Notes under the pieces: generated by a model
Told to the model about the DNA's origin: nothing
What the model saw: the letters and a program-made list of their open reading frames with translations, nothing else
The model's database searches: none
Part shown: positions 7,938-18,992 of the stretch, piece by piece
How positions within the stretch are numbered: the first letter of the stretch is position 1
How the letters are laid out: every line of letters starts with the position of its first letter
Made by a program: the position numbers and the translations under genes
Origin: Thalassobacter stenotrophicus
GTDB lineage: Bacteria; Pseudomonadota; Alphaproteobacteria; Rhodobacterales; Rhodobacteraceae
Assembly (NCBI RefSeq): GCF_001458315.1
Contig: NZ_CYRX01000010.1
Location: 124,001-188,000 of the forward strand
Length of the DNA stretch: 64,000 nt
Reading direction: 5' to 3'

Positions 7938-8792
7938 TCATCTGTCAGGCGCACTTGGAAAGCCGACAGACGTGACATCCGCGATATAAAACGGGAAATA
8001 CGCGTCTGTTCCAAAGTGATTTCCTGCCTCCACATGGGTAGGCAAGCAAAAGCCTTCAAAGCTTTGATGTGCTGACAAATACGCGCCAAAAGGTTGCTCC
8101 CGATAGACGCCATCCGGGTTTGCATTGCTCCAGCGTGGAAACACGACTTTGCTCGGGCGTCCATCAGCTTCAATCGTAACATCAACACTTTGTTCTAATC
8201 CCGCGTACTGAACCGAGACACGAAAGGTGTCTCCACTCACGGCCGTCCACTTGACGTTATCCATGAGCAAGTAGACCCCCGGCGTCCAAAACAGCGCCTC
8301 TGCAATGTATCGCCCAAAGGCCGCGCGCCGATGGTCATTCGTGCCGCCGAACCGCGCGACGGGGATCAATCCGCCAAGCCAAAATCGCGTCCATGATCCG
8401 CTGTCCGATCCCGACATGCGCCTTGGACACGAGCCGCAGACCATTTTCCAAACGAAACCCTCTGGCGCTGCTAGGACTTGGCTTGCGGACATCTTTTGGT
8501 ACTTGGGCAAAGCCTTGGAGCCGAGAGAAAACTGCCCGCTCATTTCGAGGATCGCGACTTTGAACAAAGGGGTGCCCGCCGCAATCGCATATGTGAAATA
8601 CCGGCGCGCGGGCGCAGGTAGATCAGCAACCATTGAGGCGCTGAACCGTGGCGGGTCCGTGGGTTGGAGAGCGATCAACCGCGCCATCTGAGCACGGTCG
8701 GCGCGGTGGTCCAACACGCGCCAACCGCACAGGAAGACCACCCCCAAGGCCCCGAGTGCGAATGCGACCAACATGGCCGTTGATCCAAGCAT
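7938..8792 (-). CDS. membrane-anchored DUF6544-like protein, last gene of N-ATPase operon
   Basis: About 284 aa. Residues 1-25 form a hydrophobic N-terminal anchor (MLVAFALGALGVVFLCGW); the rest is a soluble, beta-rich domain. The DLPAPARRYFTYA motif near residues 58-70 and the later conserved Trp/Gly strands (ARFGGTNDHRRAAFGRYIAE, RWSNANPDG) look like the DUF6544/DUF6920 family; I am moderately sure of that name. Function unknown. The ATG at 8792 sits inside the stop of the upstream lipoprotein gene (TGATG); a GTG one codon earlier (8795) is also possible. The coupling makes it the distal gene of the N-ATPase operon, so its product may act at the membrane under the same conditions. Confidence 0.75.
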   Translation of the reverse strand: MLGSTAMLVAFALGALGVVFLCGWRVLDHRADRAQMARLIALQPTDPPRFSASMVADLPAPARRYFTYAIAAGTPLFKVAILEMSGQFSLGSKALPKYQKMSASQVLAAPEGFVWKMVCGSCPRRMSGSDSGSWTRFWLGGLIPVARFGGTNDHRRAAFGRYIAEALFWTPGVYLLMDNVKWTAVSGDTFRVSVQYAGLEQSVDVTIEADGRPSKVVFPRWSNANPDGVYREQPFGAYLSAHQSFEGFCLPTHVEAGNHFGTDAYFPFYIADVTSVGFPSAPDR

Positions 8793-8944
8793 CACACGGG
8801 CGGCAAGCAGTCGCTTGGGCTCAGGTCTTTTACGGGGTCATCCGGGCCGCATTCTTGGCCAGAAATGGGGTAGTGATCCGGATCGGTACACCCGGCGAAC
8901 CCGAAGAGTGCCAACAGTAAAGCAAGGGCTGAAATGCGTTTCAT
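8792..8944 (-). CDS. small lipoprotein, 50 aa, coupled to atpG
   Basis: A 50-codon gene translated from the ATG at 8944, which overlaps the atpG stop by 4 bp (ATGA). The product starts [19 protein letters not shown]: a short basic N-terminus, a hydrophobic core and a lipobox ending at Cys19 (GFAGC), so it should be lipidated. The mature part is only about 32 residues (CTDPDHYPISGQ..., with two further Cys at about residues 32 and 46) and ends ...SDCLPPV. Its stop overlaps the next start (TGATG). Small size means it is easily missed. Function unknown; it may be a periplasmic accessory of the ATPase or of the next gene product. Confidence 0.75.
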   Translation of the reverse strand: MKRISALALLLALFGFAGCTDPDHYPISGQECGPDDPVKDLSPSDCLPPV

Positions 8945-9894
8945 CGTTGTTTCCTCTCTGATGGTAAATCGTTTGCATCTGATGCCTTAGCATCCTCGCG
9001 CCGCCTCCTGCGGTCCGACGCACCTAGCGCCTCAAACCCGACGATGACGTCCAATAATTCCGTGGTGATCCCATCTTGCCGTAGGGTATTTGCCTCAGAT
9101 TTCAGCGCGTCCAATCGGTCCTCAACGGAGCGCTCTGCCTGTTGCATCACCGCAAGCCGCGCGGCGTTCTCTGCCAGCATCGCCTCGGCTGCCGCCCGGA
9201 CGAGACTTGCGAAAACATGCGCGCGGATCAACGCCCGAAACAGGGCATCAGGTGGCATCGCAAACGCCGGTCGCGTGCGAGAAAGCCAAGGCCGCGCACA
9301 AAGATCAGCAACTAAGGCCTCGCTCAGCGGTAGTAGCGGCACAAGCATGGGCGTTTGGGTCCCATCCGCAGCCCGCGACGCGTAAACAAGTTCAACAGAA
9401 CTGCTCCGTGATTCACTCGCGTTTTGCGTCACTTCAATGTGTTGCGTCAGCAGGTTCGCCAACCGCGCCAGCCCATCCACCGACGCCGCAGGCAGGAACA
9501 CTTGGCTAGGCGCCAAGCCCCGATCGCGCAACGCGTCCGCCATCTGCGCACCGACGCAGTCGATTTGAGACACCTCAGGCGCGACCCCAGCAAGCGCCTC
9601 GGCGATATGGGTCGCAATGCCGTCATTGTAGGTGCCGCACAGGCCATGGTCCGAGCCAAACACCACGATATGACGCTGCCCCAAAGGCTGGGGCGACCGG
9701 TCCGGTGCGCCAGTCGCCACGAAAAACGCATGCAAACCGTCCAGAACCGTCCGGTGATAGTCCTCAATCGCGCGCGCGGCTTGCTCATAGGGGGCCGCGT
9801 TCAGGACCGAGAGGGTTTTCATAGTGTGAACCACGCTGTGAATGCTCTCCATCCCGGTCATGTGACGGGTCAATCCCTCAAGCGATTGGGACAT
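8941..9894 (-). CDS. atpG: N-type ATPase gamma subunit
   Basis: Central rotor stalk of the F1 sector. 317 aa from the ATG at 9894, somewhat longer than usual gamma subunits (~290) through a charged C-terminal tail ([16 protein letters not shown]). Family features: N-terminal helix with [19 protein letters not shown], the [16 protein letters not shown] block near residues 80-95, and the C-terminal rotor helix with [22 protein letters not shown]. It overlaps the atpA 3' end by 17 bp and the following lipoprotein start by 4 bp. Divergence from ordinary gamma subunits is expected for the N-ATPase branch. Confidence 0.92.
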   Translation of the reverse strand: MSQSLEGLTRHMTGMESIHSVVHTMKTLSVLNAAPYEQAARAIEDYHRTVLDGLHAFFVATGAPDRSPQPLGQRHIVVFGSDHGLCGTYNDGIATHIAEALAGVAPEVSQIDCVGAQMADALRDRGLAPSQVFLPAASVDGLARLANLLTQHIEVTQNASESRSSSVELVYASRAADGTQTPMLVPLLPLSEALVADLCARPWLSRTRPAFAMPPDALFRALIRAHVFASLVRAAAEAMLAENAARLAVMQQAERSVEDRLDALKSEANTLRQDGITTELLDVIVGFEALGASDRRRRREDAKASDANDLPSERKQR

Positions 9895-11419
9895 CTTCGC
9901 CCCCTTTTGCCGTCGCCCGCGCCTTTTGGGCCAATGCACACATCTCCGCTTGGGCGACATCGTCAAGTTCCGCCCCCTGGGTGATCTGCTTTGCGATGTC
10001 GGCCAATACAACCGGGGCTTCTGCCTTTATCTGATCCATGACAGCGCGCATCGCAGCCTCATCCAGATCATCAAATACGCCAGTCTGCGCGGCGGTCAGG
10101 ATCACGAGCTGCGAGATAGCCGGCATCGGGTCCCGCTCCGCCTGCCGCAAGGCACCGCGCACCGCCGCACCGCGCGTCAACCGCGCCCGCGTCGCGTCAT
10201 CCAATCGGGTGCCAAAGCGCGCAAAATCCTCAAGCTCCTCAAACTGAGACAGCGTCACACGCAGGTTGCCCGCCACTTTTCGAAACGCGGCGGTCTGCGC
10301 CTTGCCGCCCACACGGCTTACGGATTTGCCCAAATCCACCGCAGGAAACTGGTTTTTGCGTACCAAGCGGGGGGATAGGTAGATCTGCCCATCGGTGATC
10401 GAAATCAGGTTGGTCGGAATATACGCAGACAGATTTTCAGCCTGAGTTTCAACCACCCCCAGCGCCGTAATTGACCCGCCGCCGACGCGGTCAGTGAACT
10501 GACCGGCCCGCTCTAGCAAACGGGCATGGATGTAGAAAATGTCACCCGGGAAAGCCTCACGACCCGGCGGGCGGCGCAACAGGAGCGACAACTCACGGTA
10601 GCTGCGCGCATGGTGGGTCAGGTCGTCAAAGACGATCAGCACGTCCCGCCCCTGCCCCGAGAAATACTCAGCCATCGCCATGGCGCTGTAAGGCGCGATG
10701 TAGGCCAGCCCGGTGGCGTCTTCATCACCGGCGGCCATTACGATGACACGTTCCAACATATCCGCCGCGCGCAGGGCCGCGACCACCTTGGCCACCGCGT
10801 CGCCCCGCTGTCCAACCGCGCAGTAGATGCAGATCACATCACTATGGGCTTGGTTCAGCATCGCATCCACGCATAGGGAGGTTTTGCCGGTTTGCCTGTC
10901 GCCAATCACCAATTGCCGCTGACCCAGCCCGACGGGTACGGCGGCGTCAATCGCCTTGATGCCCGTGGCTAAGGGGTGTGTGATGGCTTGGCGGTCTCGG
11001 ATGGCGGGCGCCTCGGCCTCTACCGGGTGGAGTGTTGCGTGTTTCACCGCTCCGAGCCCGTCACGCGCAGCGCCTAATGGGTCCACCACCCGGCCCAGCA
11101 ACCCCGGGCCGACCCGGGTGCTGACGACTTTGCGCGTGCGTTTCACGGCCTCACCAATCATGATCTGATCCGATGGCCCCAAGACCACGACACCCAAACG
11201 CCCGGGCTCTAGGTCCAGCACGATCCCGCTGAGGCCACAGGCGAATTCAAGCACCTCGTCCGCCAATGCACGTTCCAGCCCGGCCACAATTGCGATGCCG
11301 TCACCAACCTGCGTGACGGTACCCACCTCGCTCAACAAGGGTGCGGGCGACGGGCTGTGCAGTAACAGATCAAGCACGGTTTCCGGCTCAATCGGTTGCG
11401 GGCCCAGCGAGGCGTTCAT
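9878..11419 (-). CDS. atpA: N-type ATPase alpha subunit
   Basis: Non-catalytic nucleotide-binding F1 subunit, 513 aa. P-loop GDRQTGKT at residues 173-180, [11 protein letters not shown] at about 205-215, and the arginine-finger segment [12 protein letters not shown] near 366-377 that contacts the catalytic site on beta. The C-terminal region is typical of alpha rather than beta. ATG overlaps the atpF stop by 4 bp. With atpD it proves that this is a rotary ATPase and not a secretion ATPase; the gene order places it in the N-ATPase class. Confidence 0.95.
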   Translation of the reverse strand: MNASLGPQPIEPETVLDLLLHSPSPAPLLSEVGTVTQVGDGIAIVAGLERALADEVLEFACGLSGIVLDLEPGRLGVVVLGPSDQIMIGEAVKRTRKVVSTRVGPGLLGRVVDPLGAARDGLGAVKHATLHPVEAEAPAIRDRQAITHPLATGIKAIDAAVPVGLGQRQLVIGDRQTGKTSLCVDAMLNQAHSDVICIYCAVGQRGDAVAKVVAALRAADMLERVIVMAAGDEDATGLAYIAPYSAMAMAEYFSGQGRDVLIVFDDLTHHARSYRELSLLLRRPPGREAFPGDIFYIHARLLERAGQFTDRVGGGSITALGVVETQAENLSAYIPTNLISITDGQIYLSPRLVRKNQFPAVDLGKSVSRVGGKAQTAAFRKVAGNLRVTLSQFEELEDFARFGTRLDDATRARLTRGAAVRGALRQAERDPMPAISQLVILTAAQTGVFDDLDEAAMRAVMDQIKAEAPVVLADIAKQITQGAELDDVAQAEMCALAQKARATAKGGEDVPIA

Positions 11420-12180
11420 GCGACCCCCAATCTGGTGTCATGGCTTCGGCTCAGGTGTTCATTGAGTGCCGCTCCCAAGCCCTCGATATAGCTATCGACC
11501 GTCCAGACGACTTGCGCGCCGCCCAGTTGCACCGCAACACCCGGGGCCTGTGCTAGATCAGTCTCAAAGCGCGGTGCGACCTGCGGGAAATTCTGCGCCA
11601 ATTCGGTGCGAAACGCATCTTGCGCGGCCTCCGGCAGGGACATGTGGCTGGTGATGATCGCTTCGTGGGCCTCTCCCGCCGCGTGGGTCAGATCGTCCTT
11701 CATCGCTGCAAGCTTGGTCCCCATATGCGCAGCCATCTGCGCCTCAAGGCTAGTTTCGGCGAGATCACGCACCGCCTTGCGCGTCATCTCTAACAGGGCG
11801 TGGCCGCCTGCGCGCTGTAGCTTGGTGGCAAAAAGTTGGGCCTCAGCGTCTTGGTGGGCCTGCCACGCGGCGCGTTCTCGGTCGATCCGATCATGAGCCT
11901 CCGCCAGCAGCGCGTCGCGCTCCTGCTGGGCTTTATGGCGGGCCGCCTCAGCGATCTGGGCTTGTTCGGATGCCAGCGCAGCGCGCTTTGCCTGGTAGGC
12001 GGCCTCTGCGGCGACAGCCTCATCCTTGGCGCGGGTCGCGGCAGTCATCCGCTCTGTGATTTCGGCCTCGCGCGCGTCGATCCCGTCTAGGATCGGGCGG
12101 TACAAGAACCGCTTGAGCAGCCACACCAAAACAAGGAAATTGGCAATCTGGGCCGCGACTGTGATCCAGTCGATGGACAT
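11416..12180 (-). CDS. atpF: N-type ATPase b subunit, long form
   Basis: Peripheral stalk subunit, 254 aa, well above the ~160 aa of ordinary b subunits. Residues 8-28 form the membrane anchor ([24 protein letters not shown]), followed by a long heptad-like coiled coil (about 35-140: [22 protein letters not shown] and onward). The extra C-terminal ~100 residues may take over the contact to F1 normally made by the delta subunit, which this operon lacks; that is inference from the known absence of atpH in N-ATPases. Start ATG 12180, chosen because the membrane segment follows at once; a 4-bp gap separates it from atpE. Confidence 0.9.
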   Translation of the reverse strand: MSIDWITVAAQIANFLVLVWLLKRFLYRPILDGIDAREAEITERMTAATRAKDEAVAAEAAYQAKRAALASEQAQIAEAARHKAQQERDALLAEAHDRIDRERAAWQAHQDAEAQLFATKLQRAGGHALLEMTRKAVRDLAETSLEAQMAAHMGTKLAAMKDDLTHAAGEAHEAIITSHMSLPEAAQDAFRTELAQNFPQVAPRFETDLAQAPGVAVQLGGAQVVWTVDSYIEGLGAALNEHLSRSHDTRLGVA

Positions 12181-12184
12181 AATC

Positions 12185-12475
12185 TCACCCGCCCGCCGTG
12201 GTTTGCGCCACCGCAAGGGCCGCGTTCCAGAACGGGTTGGCAAAGATCAAAATCATCGCAACCACAAAGCAATAGATCGCAGTGGACTCGATCATCGCGA
12301 GGCTGACAAACAATGTGCGCGTCAGGTCAGAGGCCGCATCGGGTTGCTGAGCAATCGCGCTGAGCGCTTGGGCAGCGGCCCGGCCTTCGCCCAATGCGGG
12401 GCCAATCGCCCCGAAGGATACCGTCAACCCGGCGGTGAAAATGGAAATAGCGGCGATGATCGCAAGGTCAGTCAT
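12185..12475 (-). CDS. atpE: N-type ATPase c subunit (rotor ring)
   Basis: 96-aa hairpin of two membrane helices that forms the ion-carrying c-ring. The second helix has E63 within IESTAIYCF, the E-S-T-x-x-Y pattern related to sodium-type c subunits. The first helix has a second carboxylate, E30 in PALGEGRAAA, at the place where the Ilyobacter sodium c-ring has glutamine. Two carboxylates per binding site is the arrangement described for N-ATPase rings (for example Burkholderia pseudomallei), where proton binding was argued. The loop is AQQPDA, standard for c subunits. Overlaps atpB stop by 4 bp. Confidence 0.95.
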   Translation of the reverse strand: MTDLAIIAAISIFTAGLTVSFGAIGPALGEGRAAAQALSAIAQQPDAASDLTRTLFVSLAMIESTAIYCFVVAMILIFANPFWNAALAVAQTTAGG

Positions 12476-13167
12476 TGCGCGTCCTTTTGTGGTGAGGAAA
12501 GAGTTTGCGGCGCCGTCGCGCTGGAAATGTAGACCGTTGCCAAAATCGCAAAGATATAGGCTTGGATCATGCCCGTCAGCAGGCCCAAAAGGTCCATCAC
12601 GACCGGAAAGAAAAACGGCGCCACGCTGAGCAGTATGGCCGCGATGACCGCCCCGCTCATGATGTTTCCGTACAGCCGGATCGCGAGCGAAATCCCGCGG
12701 GAGGCTTCGGCAATGATATTGAACGGCAGCATTACAGGTGATGGCCGCAGGTAGCTTTGCAAGTAGCCCCCGACGCCCCGGCGGCTGATGCCAAACAAAG
12801 GCACCGCCACCAGCACCGACAGCGCCAAAGCGGTGGTTGTGGAGAGCGATGATGTCGGCGGTCGAAAGCCCGGGATCACGAGCAAAAGGTTAGATCCCGC
12901 GACGAATAAAAACAGCGTCCCAACAAACGATAACAGATGTCGTGAGGGGCCTTGGGCGATCTCGGCAATTTGGTTTTGGATGCCTTGCACGACCACTTCT
13001 AGTGCCGTGCGCCAGCGGTTCGGCGGCACATCTGGGCGCAGATTTCGGGTGATCAACATCGACGCCCCGGTCAGAACCGCCATGACGATCCACGTGAATA
13101 ACAGCGTGGCGTTGATGGGTACTCCCCATAGGGTAACCGTGATGATTTCATCCGGCGACAGGGTCAT
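12472..13167 (-). CDS. atpB: N-type ATPase a subunit
   Basis: Stator membrane subunit forming the ion half-channels, 231 aa, about six membrane helices. The essential arginine is visible in SLAIRLYGNIMSGA (equivalent to the LRLFGN motif of E. coli AtpB), followed by the last helix region FAILATVYISSA. The start is the ATG at 13167 (MTLSPDEIITVTLWGVPINATLLFTW), which overlaps the atpR stop by 4 bp; an upstream in-frame extension lies inside atpR and is not coding. Confidence 0.95.
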   Translation of the reverse strand: MTLSPDEIITVTLWGVPINATLLFTWIVMAVLTGASMLITRNLRPDVPPNRWRTALEVVVQGIQNQIAEIAQGPSRHLLSFVGTLFLFVAGSNLLLVIPGFRPPTSSLSTTTALALSVLVAVPLFGISRRGVGGYLQSYLRPSPVMLPFNIIAEASRGISLAIRLYGNIMSGAVIAAILLSVAPFFFPVVMDLLGLLTGMIQAYIFAILATVYISSATAPQTLSSPQKDAQ

Positions 13168-13469
13168 GAGGCACCCTCCGCTGGCACACGGCCACAAGCC
13201 AAGGACGTCGCCACCCGACGGCTCAGCACAAAGCCCACACCAAAGCCCGCAAAGCCCCATGGCCCAAGCAGCATCAAAACCAACCAAGCCGCACCCAAAC
13301 AGGCCAAGATCCGCACCGTAGCACTGACCATCAGGATCGTGAGAGCACGGTCACTGCGCATCGCCGCGCGCACGCCAAGCGCGAGGCCCGCAAAGAAAAC
13401 TCCACCGATCAAGACCCCCACCAAGGCGCCCAAACCCAGAAGGCTCCAATCAACAGATACCACCATCAT
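13164..13469 (-). CDS. atpR: N-ATPase subunit AtpR
   Basis: 101-aa membrane protein found only in N-type ATPase operons, with three predicted helices (about 8-32, 42-65 and 68-85). Arginines lie in or near the membrane segments (VRAAMRSDRALTI, ATVRILACL), as is typical of AtpR, which is thought to help assembly of the rotor or provide a counter-charge for the two-carboxylate c-ring. The start is the ATG at 13469 overlapping the atpQ stop (ATGATG gives an alternative at 13466). Position between atpQ and atpB agrees with the canonical order. Confidence 0.85.
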   Translation of the reverse strand: MMVVSVDWSLLGLGALVGVLIGGVFFAGLALGVRAAMRSDRALTILMVSATVRILACLGAAWLVLMLLGPWGFAGFGVGFVLSRRVATSLACGRVPAEGAS

Positions 13470-13761
13470 CTTCCCCCTTCTTTGTTGACCCCAACCGCCG
13501 CGATAAATGCGCCGGTGACCACCCCGCCAAGGATCAGCGCAATCGTCCATGAGAAGCCCTGTGGGGCCACCCGGTCCAACCACAGGCCTAGGAATGCGCC
13601 CCCCACCGTGGGCACCGCGATGGACCATCCAATCATCCCGAATGTGCCGATGCCGCGCAGGGGGCTGGCACTTGGGTGATCGCGCGCAGACTTCATGCGC
13701 CGGGCTGATCCAACGATGGCACGGCTGGGTTTGTCGGGGCTGGGTTTGTCAGGGCTTGGGG

Positions 13762-13765
<4 letters not shown>
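13466..13765 (-). CDS. atpQ: N-ATPase subunit AtpQ (AtpI-like)
   Basis: 99-aa protein of the ATPase gene 1/AtpI-like family with two membrane helices (about 42-64 and 71-93: GMIGWSIAVPTVGGAFLGLWLDR, then the IALILGGVVTGAFIAAV strand). The family's GLWLDR motif is present. The N-terminus has a tandem SPDKP-SPDKP duplication (residues 4-13) that shows in the DNA as a near-perfect 15-bp repeat and looks recent. ATG overlaps atpC stop by 4 bp. Role: probably rotor-ring assembly. Confidence 0.85.
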
Positions 13766-15653
<1,888 letters not shown>

Positions 15654-15696
15654 CTAAGGATCAACCGCCAGCCTGACAGAGATTGGCCCCTCCCGA

Positions 15697-15710
15697 TTGA
15701 TGCACATCAA
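15697..15710. promoter_or_regulatory. FNR/FnrL-type box between divergent atpD and phaC
   Basis: TTGATGCACATCAA, an exact and extended palindrome (TTGAT-N4-ATCAA). It lies 97 bp from the atpD start and 79 bp from the phaC start. On the phaC side an ATAAAT at 15731-15736 is placed about 30 bp from the box centre, fitting class II activation. One site could serve both operons; the -10 on the atpD side is less clear. Confidence 0.8.
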
Positions 15711-15789
15711 TGCAGGCATCAGCCGCTGCGATAAATGAGAGCCCAAACTGCGAACCGTTGCAGATCATGCAGGTAAGAAAGGGCGCATC

Positions 15790-17616
15790 ATGGCGCATCC
15801 CAATGTCGTCTTTGATCAGGCGAACCGCAACGCGGCCCCCAAGGGGCGCGCGCCGCAGATGATCATGGACGCGCCACCTTTGCCCCATTCCCACACCACG
15901 TTGGAGCAAGCCTTGGACAAAGGCCTGAAGGCCGCATTGGCCAAGGTGACGGCCGGGTTATCGCCCATCGCGTTAACCGCCGCCTATACCGATTGGGCGC
16001 TGCACCTGACGGCTGCACCCGGCAAGCGATTAGAGCTGCTGGAAAAAGCCAGCAAAAAGGCGTGGCGGCTGGCCGCCTATGCCGCGTTTTGTGCGGCAGC
16101 CCCAAACACCCCGAAAACCTGCATCACCCCCCTACCCCAGGACCGAAGGTTCCGCAGCAAGGCTTGGCAGAACTGGCCTTTCAACCTCATCCACCAGTCT
16201 TTTCTGCTGAACCAACAATGGTGGCACAACGCCACCACCGGTGTTGAGGGCGTCACCAAACAACACGAGAACGTGGTGGAATTCGCGGCCCGCCAGATGT
16301 TGGATGTGGTCTCGCCCTCCAATTTCATCCTCACCAACCCGGATGTTTTGCAGCAAACGATGCGTGAGGGCGGCATGAACCTTGTACGCGGCTGGCAGAA
16401 TTGGGTTGAAGATGCGCAACGCCTGCATGCCGGACAAAAGCCCAAAGGCGCCGAGGATTTTGAGGTTGGCCGCAACATGGCCACCGCGCCGGGACATGTG
16501 GTCTATCGCAACAGGCTGATGGAGCTGATCCAATACACCCCCACGACCCAGACCGTCCGACCTGAGCCTATTTTGATCACGCCAGCATGGATCATGAAAT
16601 ATTACATTCTGGACCTCAGCGAGCAGAACTCTTTGGTGCGGTTCCTGACGGATCAGGGGTTCACGGTCTTCATGATCTCTTGGAAAAATCCCGACGCGGG
16701 CGACCGTGACCTCGGGATGGAGGATTACCGCACCCTCGGCATAGAAGCGGCACTCGGCGCCGTCCAGCGGATCACAGACGGGCAAAAAATCCACGCCATA
16801 GGTTACTGCTTGGGCGGCACGCTCCTGACGATTGCGGCGGCTGCAATGGCGCGAGATGGCCGCGATACGTTAAAATCTCTGACGCTTTTGGCCACGCAAA
16901 TCGACTTTACCGAAGCCGGTGAGTTGCAGTTGTTTATCAATGACAGCCAGCTGACCTTCCTTGAGGATATGATGTGGGATCAAGGCTATTTGGACAGCAC
17001 CCAGATGACAGGGGCGTTCCAATTGCTGAGGTCCAATGACCTCATCTGGTCTTACATGATCCACCATTACCTGATGGGAGAACGCGCCCCGATGATCGAT
17101 CTGATGGCATGGAATGCGGATGCCACGCGCATGCCCTACCGCATGCATTCTGAGTACCTCAGGCAGCTCTTTTTGAACAATGATCTGGCCGAGGGGCGGT
17201 ATCATGTGGGGGATCAACCGGTCACAGTTTCGGACATCCGCGTGCCCGCCTTTGTCGTCGGAACCGAGCGGGACCACGTCGCGCCTTGGCACTCGGTTTA
17301 CAAGTTTAACTTGCTGTCGGACACCGACGTGACCTTCGTTTTGACGAACGGGGGGCATAACGCGGGCATCGTGTCCGAGCCGGGGCATCCACGGCGTCAC
17401 TACCGGATCGAGACGCGGGCTGATCATACCCCCTATGCCGATCCCGATCATTGGCGCGATCAGACAGAACCAGTGAAGGGGTCGTGGTGGCCTGCTCTCA
17501 CCGACTGGCTCGCCGCGCGATCAGCGGCGCCATGCGCACCGCCACCGATGGGAGCTGCGGCCCAAGGATACCCGCCCCTATGCGCAGCACCCGGCACCTA
17601 TGTGTTTCAACAATGA
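15790..17616 (+). CDS. phaC: polyhydroxyalkanoate synthase
   Basis: Class I-type PHA/PHB synthase polymerising hydroxyacyl-CoA into storage granules. 608 aa. The lipase-box-like nucleophile elbow is G-Y-C340-L-G-G, with the catalytic cysteine of PhaC instead of serine; the catalytic Asp (VGTERDHVAPW, near 490) and His (TNGGHNAGI, near 520) are both present. N-terminal helical domain with NWPFNLIHQSF typical of synthases. AAAGGGCG precedes the ATG at 15790. It is divergent from the N-ATPase operon and shares its FNR box, and is followed after 54 bp by ackA, so the pair links polymer storage to acetyl-CoA/acetate balance. Confidence 0.92.
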   Translation: MAHPNVVFDQANRNAAPKGRAPQMIMDAPPLPHSHTTLEQALDKGLKAALAKVTAGLSPIALTAAYTDWALHLTAAPGKRLELLEKASKKAWRLAAYAAFCAAAPNTPKTCITPLPQDRRFRSKAWQNWPFNLIHQSFLLNQQWWHNATTGVEGVTKQHENVVEFAARQMLDVVSPSNFILTNPDVLQQTMREGGMNLVRGWQNWVEDAQRLHAGQKPKGAEDFEVGRNMATAPGHVVYRNRLMELIQYTPTTQTVRPEPILITPAWIMKYYILDLSEQNSLVRFLTDQGFTVFMISWKNPDAGDRDLGMEDYRTLGIEAALGAVQRITDGQKIHAIGYCLGGTLLTIAAAAMARDGRDTLKSLTLLATQIDFTEAGELQLFINDSQLTFLEDMMWDQGYLDSTQMTGAFQLLRSNDLIWSYMIHHYLMGERAPMIDLMAWNADATRMPYRMHSEYLRQLFLNNDLAEGRYHVGDQPVTVSDIRVPAFVVGTERDHVAPWHSVYKFNLLSDTDVTFVLTNGGHNAGIVSEPGHPRRHYRIETRADHTPYADPDHWRDQTEPVKGSWWPALTDWLAARSAAPCAPPPMGAAAQGYPPLCAAPGTYVFQQ

Positions 17617-17670
17617 AAACCGTGCGCTAGGCTGTGGCACGCAATTGAAATTACATCTGAATGAGCAGTT

Positions 17671-18855
17671 ATGACCGGTGATATCCTGACGCTGAACTGC
17701 GGATCTTCCAGCGTGAAATTCGCGGTCTTTGACGCGGGCGCACCAGACGCGCCCGCACAGATCACCGGCAAGATTGCGGGCATAGGCAGGGCGCCAACAT
17801 TTCAGGCGCGGGACGCGAACGGCCAGTTGCACACGCCTGATCCGCTGAATGCATTAACCCCGACGCACACCCACGAGGACTTAATCCCACGCCTTCTCGA
17901 ATGGCTTGTCCAGCAACGCGGGGCACACCCTTTGCGCATGGTCGGCCACCGGGTGGTGCACGGCGGCAAAACCTATACTGAGCCGACGCGCATCACGCCC
18001 AACGTTATGGCCAACCTCGACGCACTTTGCCCGCTTGCGCCGCTGCACCAGCCGCACAATCTGGCGGCGATCCGGGCCGTGGCGGCGTGGCAACCCGACA
18101 TCCCCCAGATCGCGTGCTTCGACACCGCGTTTCACCAAACCCAAGACCGGATACAGACGCTCTTTGCCCTGCCCCGCGCCCTAGGCGACGAAGGCATCGT
18201 TCGCTACGGATTTCACGGGCTGTCTTACGCCTATATCGCCAGCATCTTGCCCCAACACTTGGGCACGCGTGCAGAAGGTCGTGTGATTGTGGCCCACCTT
18301 GGCAATGGCGACAGCATGTGCGCGATGCAGAGCCGCAAAAGTAAGGCCACCACTATGGGTTTCACCGCCCTTGATGGGTTGGTCATGGGGCGGCGCAGCG
18401 GCACGCTTGACCCCGGGGTGATCCTGTACCTGATGCAATCCAAGGGCATGAGCGCGGCTGACGTAGAAACGCTTCTCTACCGTAAATCAGGGCTGCTTGG
18501 GGTGTCTGGCATCAGCAACAACATGCACGATCTCGAACTCAGCCACGCGCCCGAAGCCCAAGAGGCCATCGATCTCTTCGTCAGCCGAGCCGCGCGCACG
18601 CTGGCAGGGCTAATTCCTGCAATCGGGGGACTTGATGCGGTGGTGTTCACGGCGGGGATCGGCGAAAACTCTGCGCCTGTTCGGGCCGCAATCTGTTCGC
18701 AGCTCAATTGGCTGGGCCTGCACCTAGACCCCGATGCCAACGCCCGCGGAGACGTCAAAATCAGCGCGCCAAACTCGGCCGTCGACGTCCTCGTCCTGCC
18801 CACGGACGAAGAAGCGGTGATCGCCAACGCCTGCCGCGCGCAATTGGCAATCTAA
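17671..18855 (+). CDS. ackA: acetate kinase
   Basis: Converts acetyl phosphate and ADP to acetate and ATP (reversible), giving substrate-level ATP under oxygen limitation. 394 aa, the standard length. ASKHA-fold motifs: phosphate 1 ILTLNCGSSSVKFAVF (residues 5-20), MVGHRVVHGG with the catalytic His region, RYGFHGLSY, VAHLGNGDSMCA (phosphate 2 region), and FTAGIGENS (adenosine region). No pta lies next to it in the window; a phosphoketolase or pta elsewhere would be needed to supply acetyl phosphate. Same strand as phaC after 54 bp, likely one transcript. Confidence 0.96.
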   Translation: MTGDILTLNCGSSSVKFAVFDAGAPDAPAQITGKIAGIGRAPTFQARDANGQLHTPDPLNALTPTHTHEDLIPRLLEWLVQQRGAHPLRMVGHRVVHGGKTYTEPTRITPNVMANLDALCPLAPLHQPHNLAAIRAVAAWQPDIPQIACFDTAFHQTQDRIQTLFALPRALGDEGIVRYGFHGLSYAYIASILPQHLGTRAEGRVIVAHLGNGDSMCAMQSRKSKATTMGFTALDGLVMGRRSGTLDPGVILYLMQSKGMSAADVETLLYRKSGLLGVSGISNNMHDLELSHAPEAQEAIDLFVSRAARTLAGLIPAIGGLDAVVFTAGIGENSAPVRAAICSQLNWLGLHLDPDANARGDVKISAPNSAVDVLVLPTDEEAVIANACRAQLAI

Positions 18856-18866
18856 CGCCGCGCACA

Positions 18867-18880
18867 TTGAGCAATATCAA
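18867..18880 (+). promoter_or_regulatory. FNR/FnrL-type box upstream of phasin-like gene
   Basis: TTGAGCAATATCAA, exact TTGA-N6-TCAA. A -10-like TAGACT lies at 18904-18909, about 33 bp from the box centre. The phasin-like ATG is 112 bp downstream of the box. It begins 11 bp after the ackA stop. Confidence 0.75.
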
Positions 18881-18992
18881 TGCGGCCCGCATTCCACGTG
18901 TCATAGACTGGCAACAGAGGGGTCATTTTCGACGTATTGTTCGCGCCGTTGATCACATCCCTGGCCGCAAACCGCACACCAAGGAGTATGAG

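Noticed and set aside
7796-8188. Minus-strand frame of 130 codons partly covering the DUF6544-like gene
   Set aside because: Overlaps the 3' part of a coupled operon gene in another frame and has no recognisable domain.
12242-12262. TTGG-N6-TCAA inside atpE
   Set aside because: One mismatch in a half-site and within coding sequence; not counted as an FNR site.
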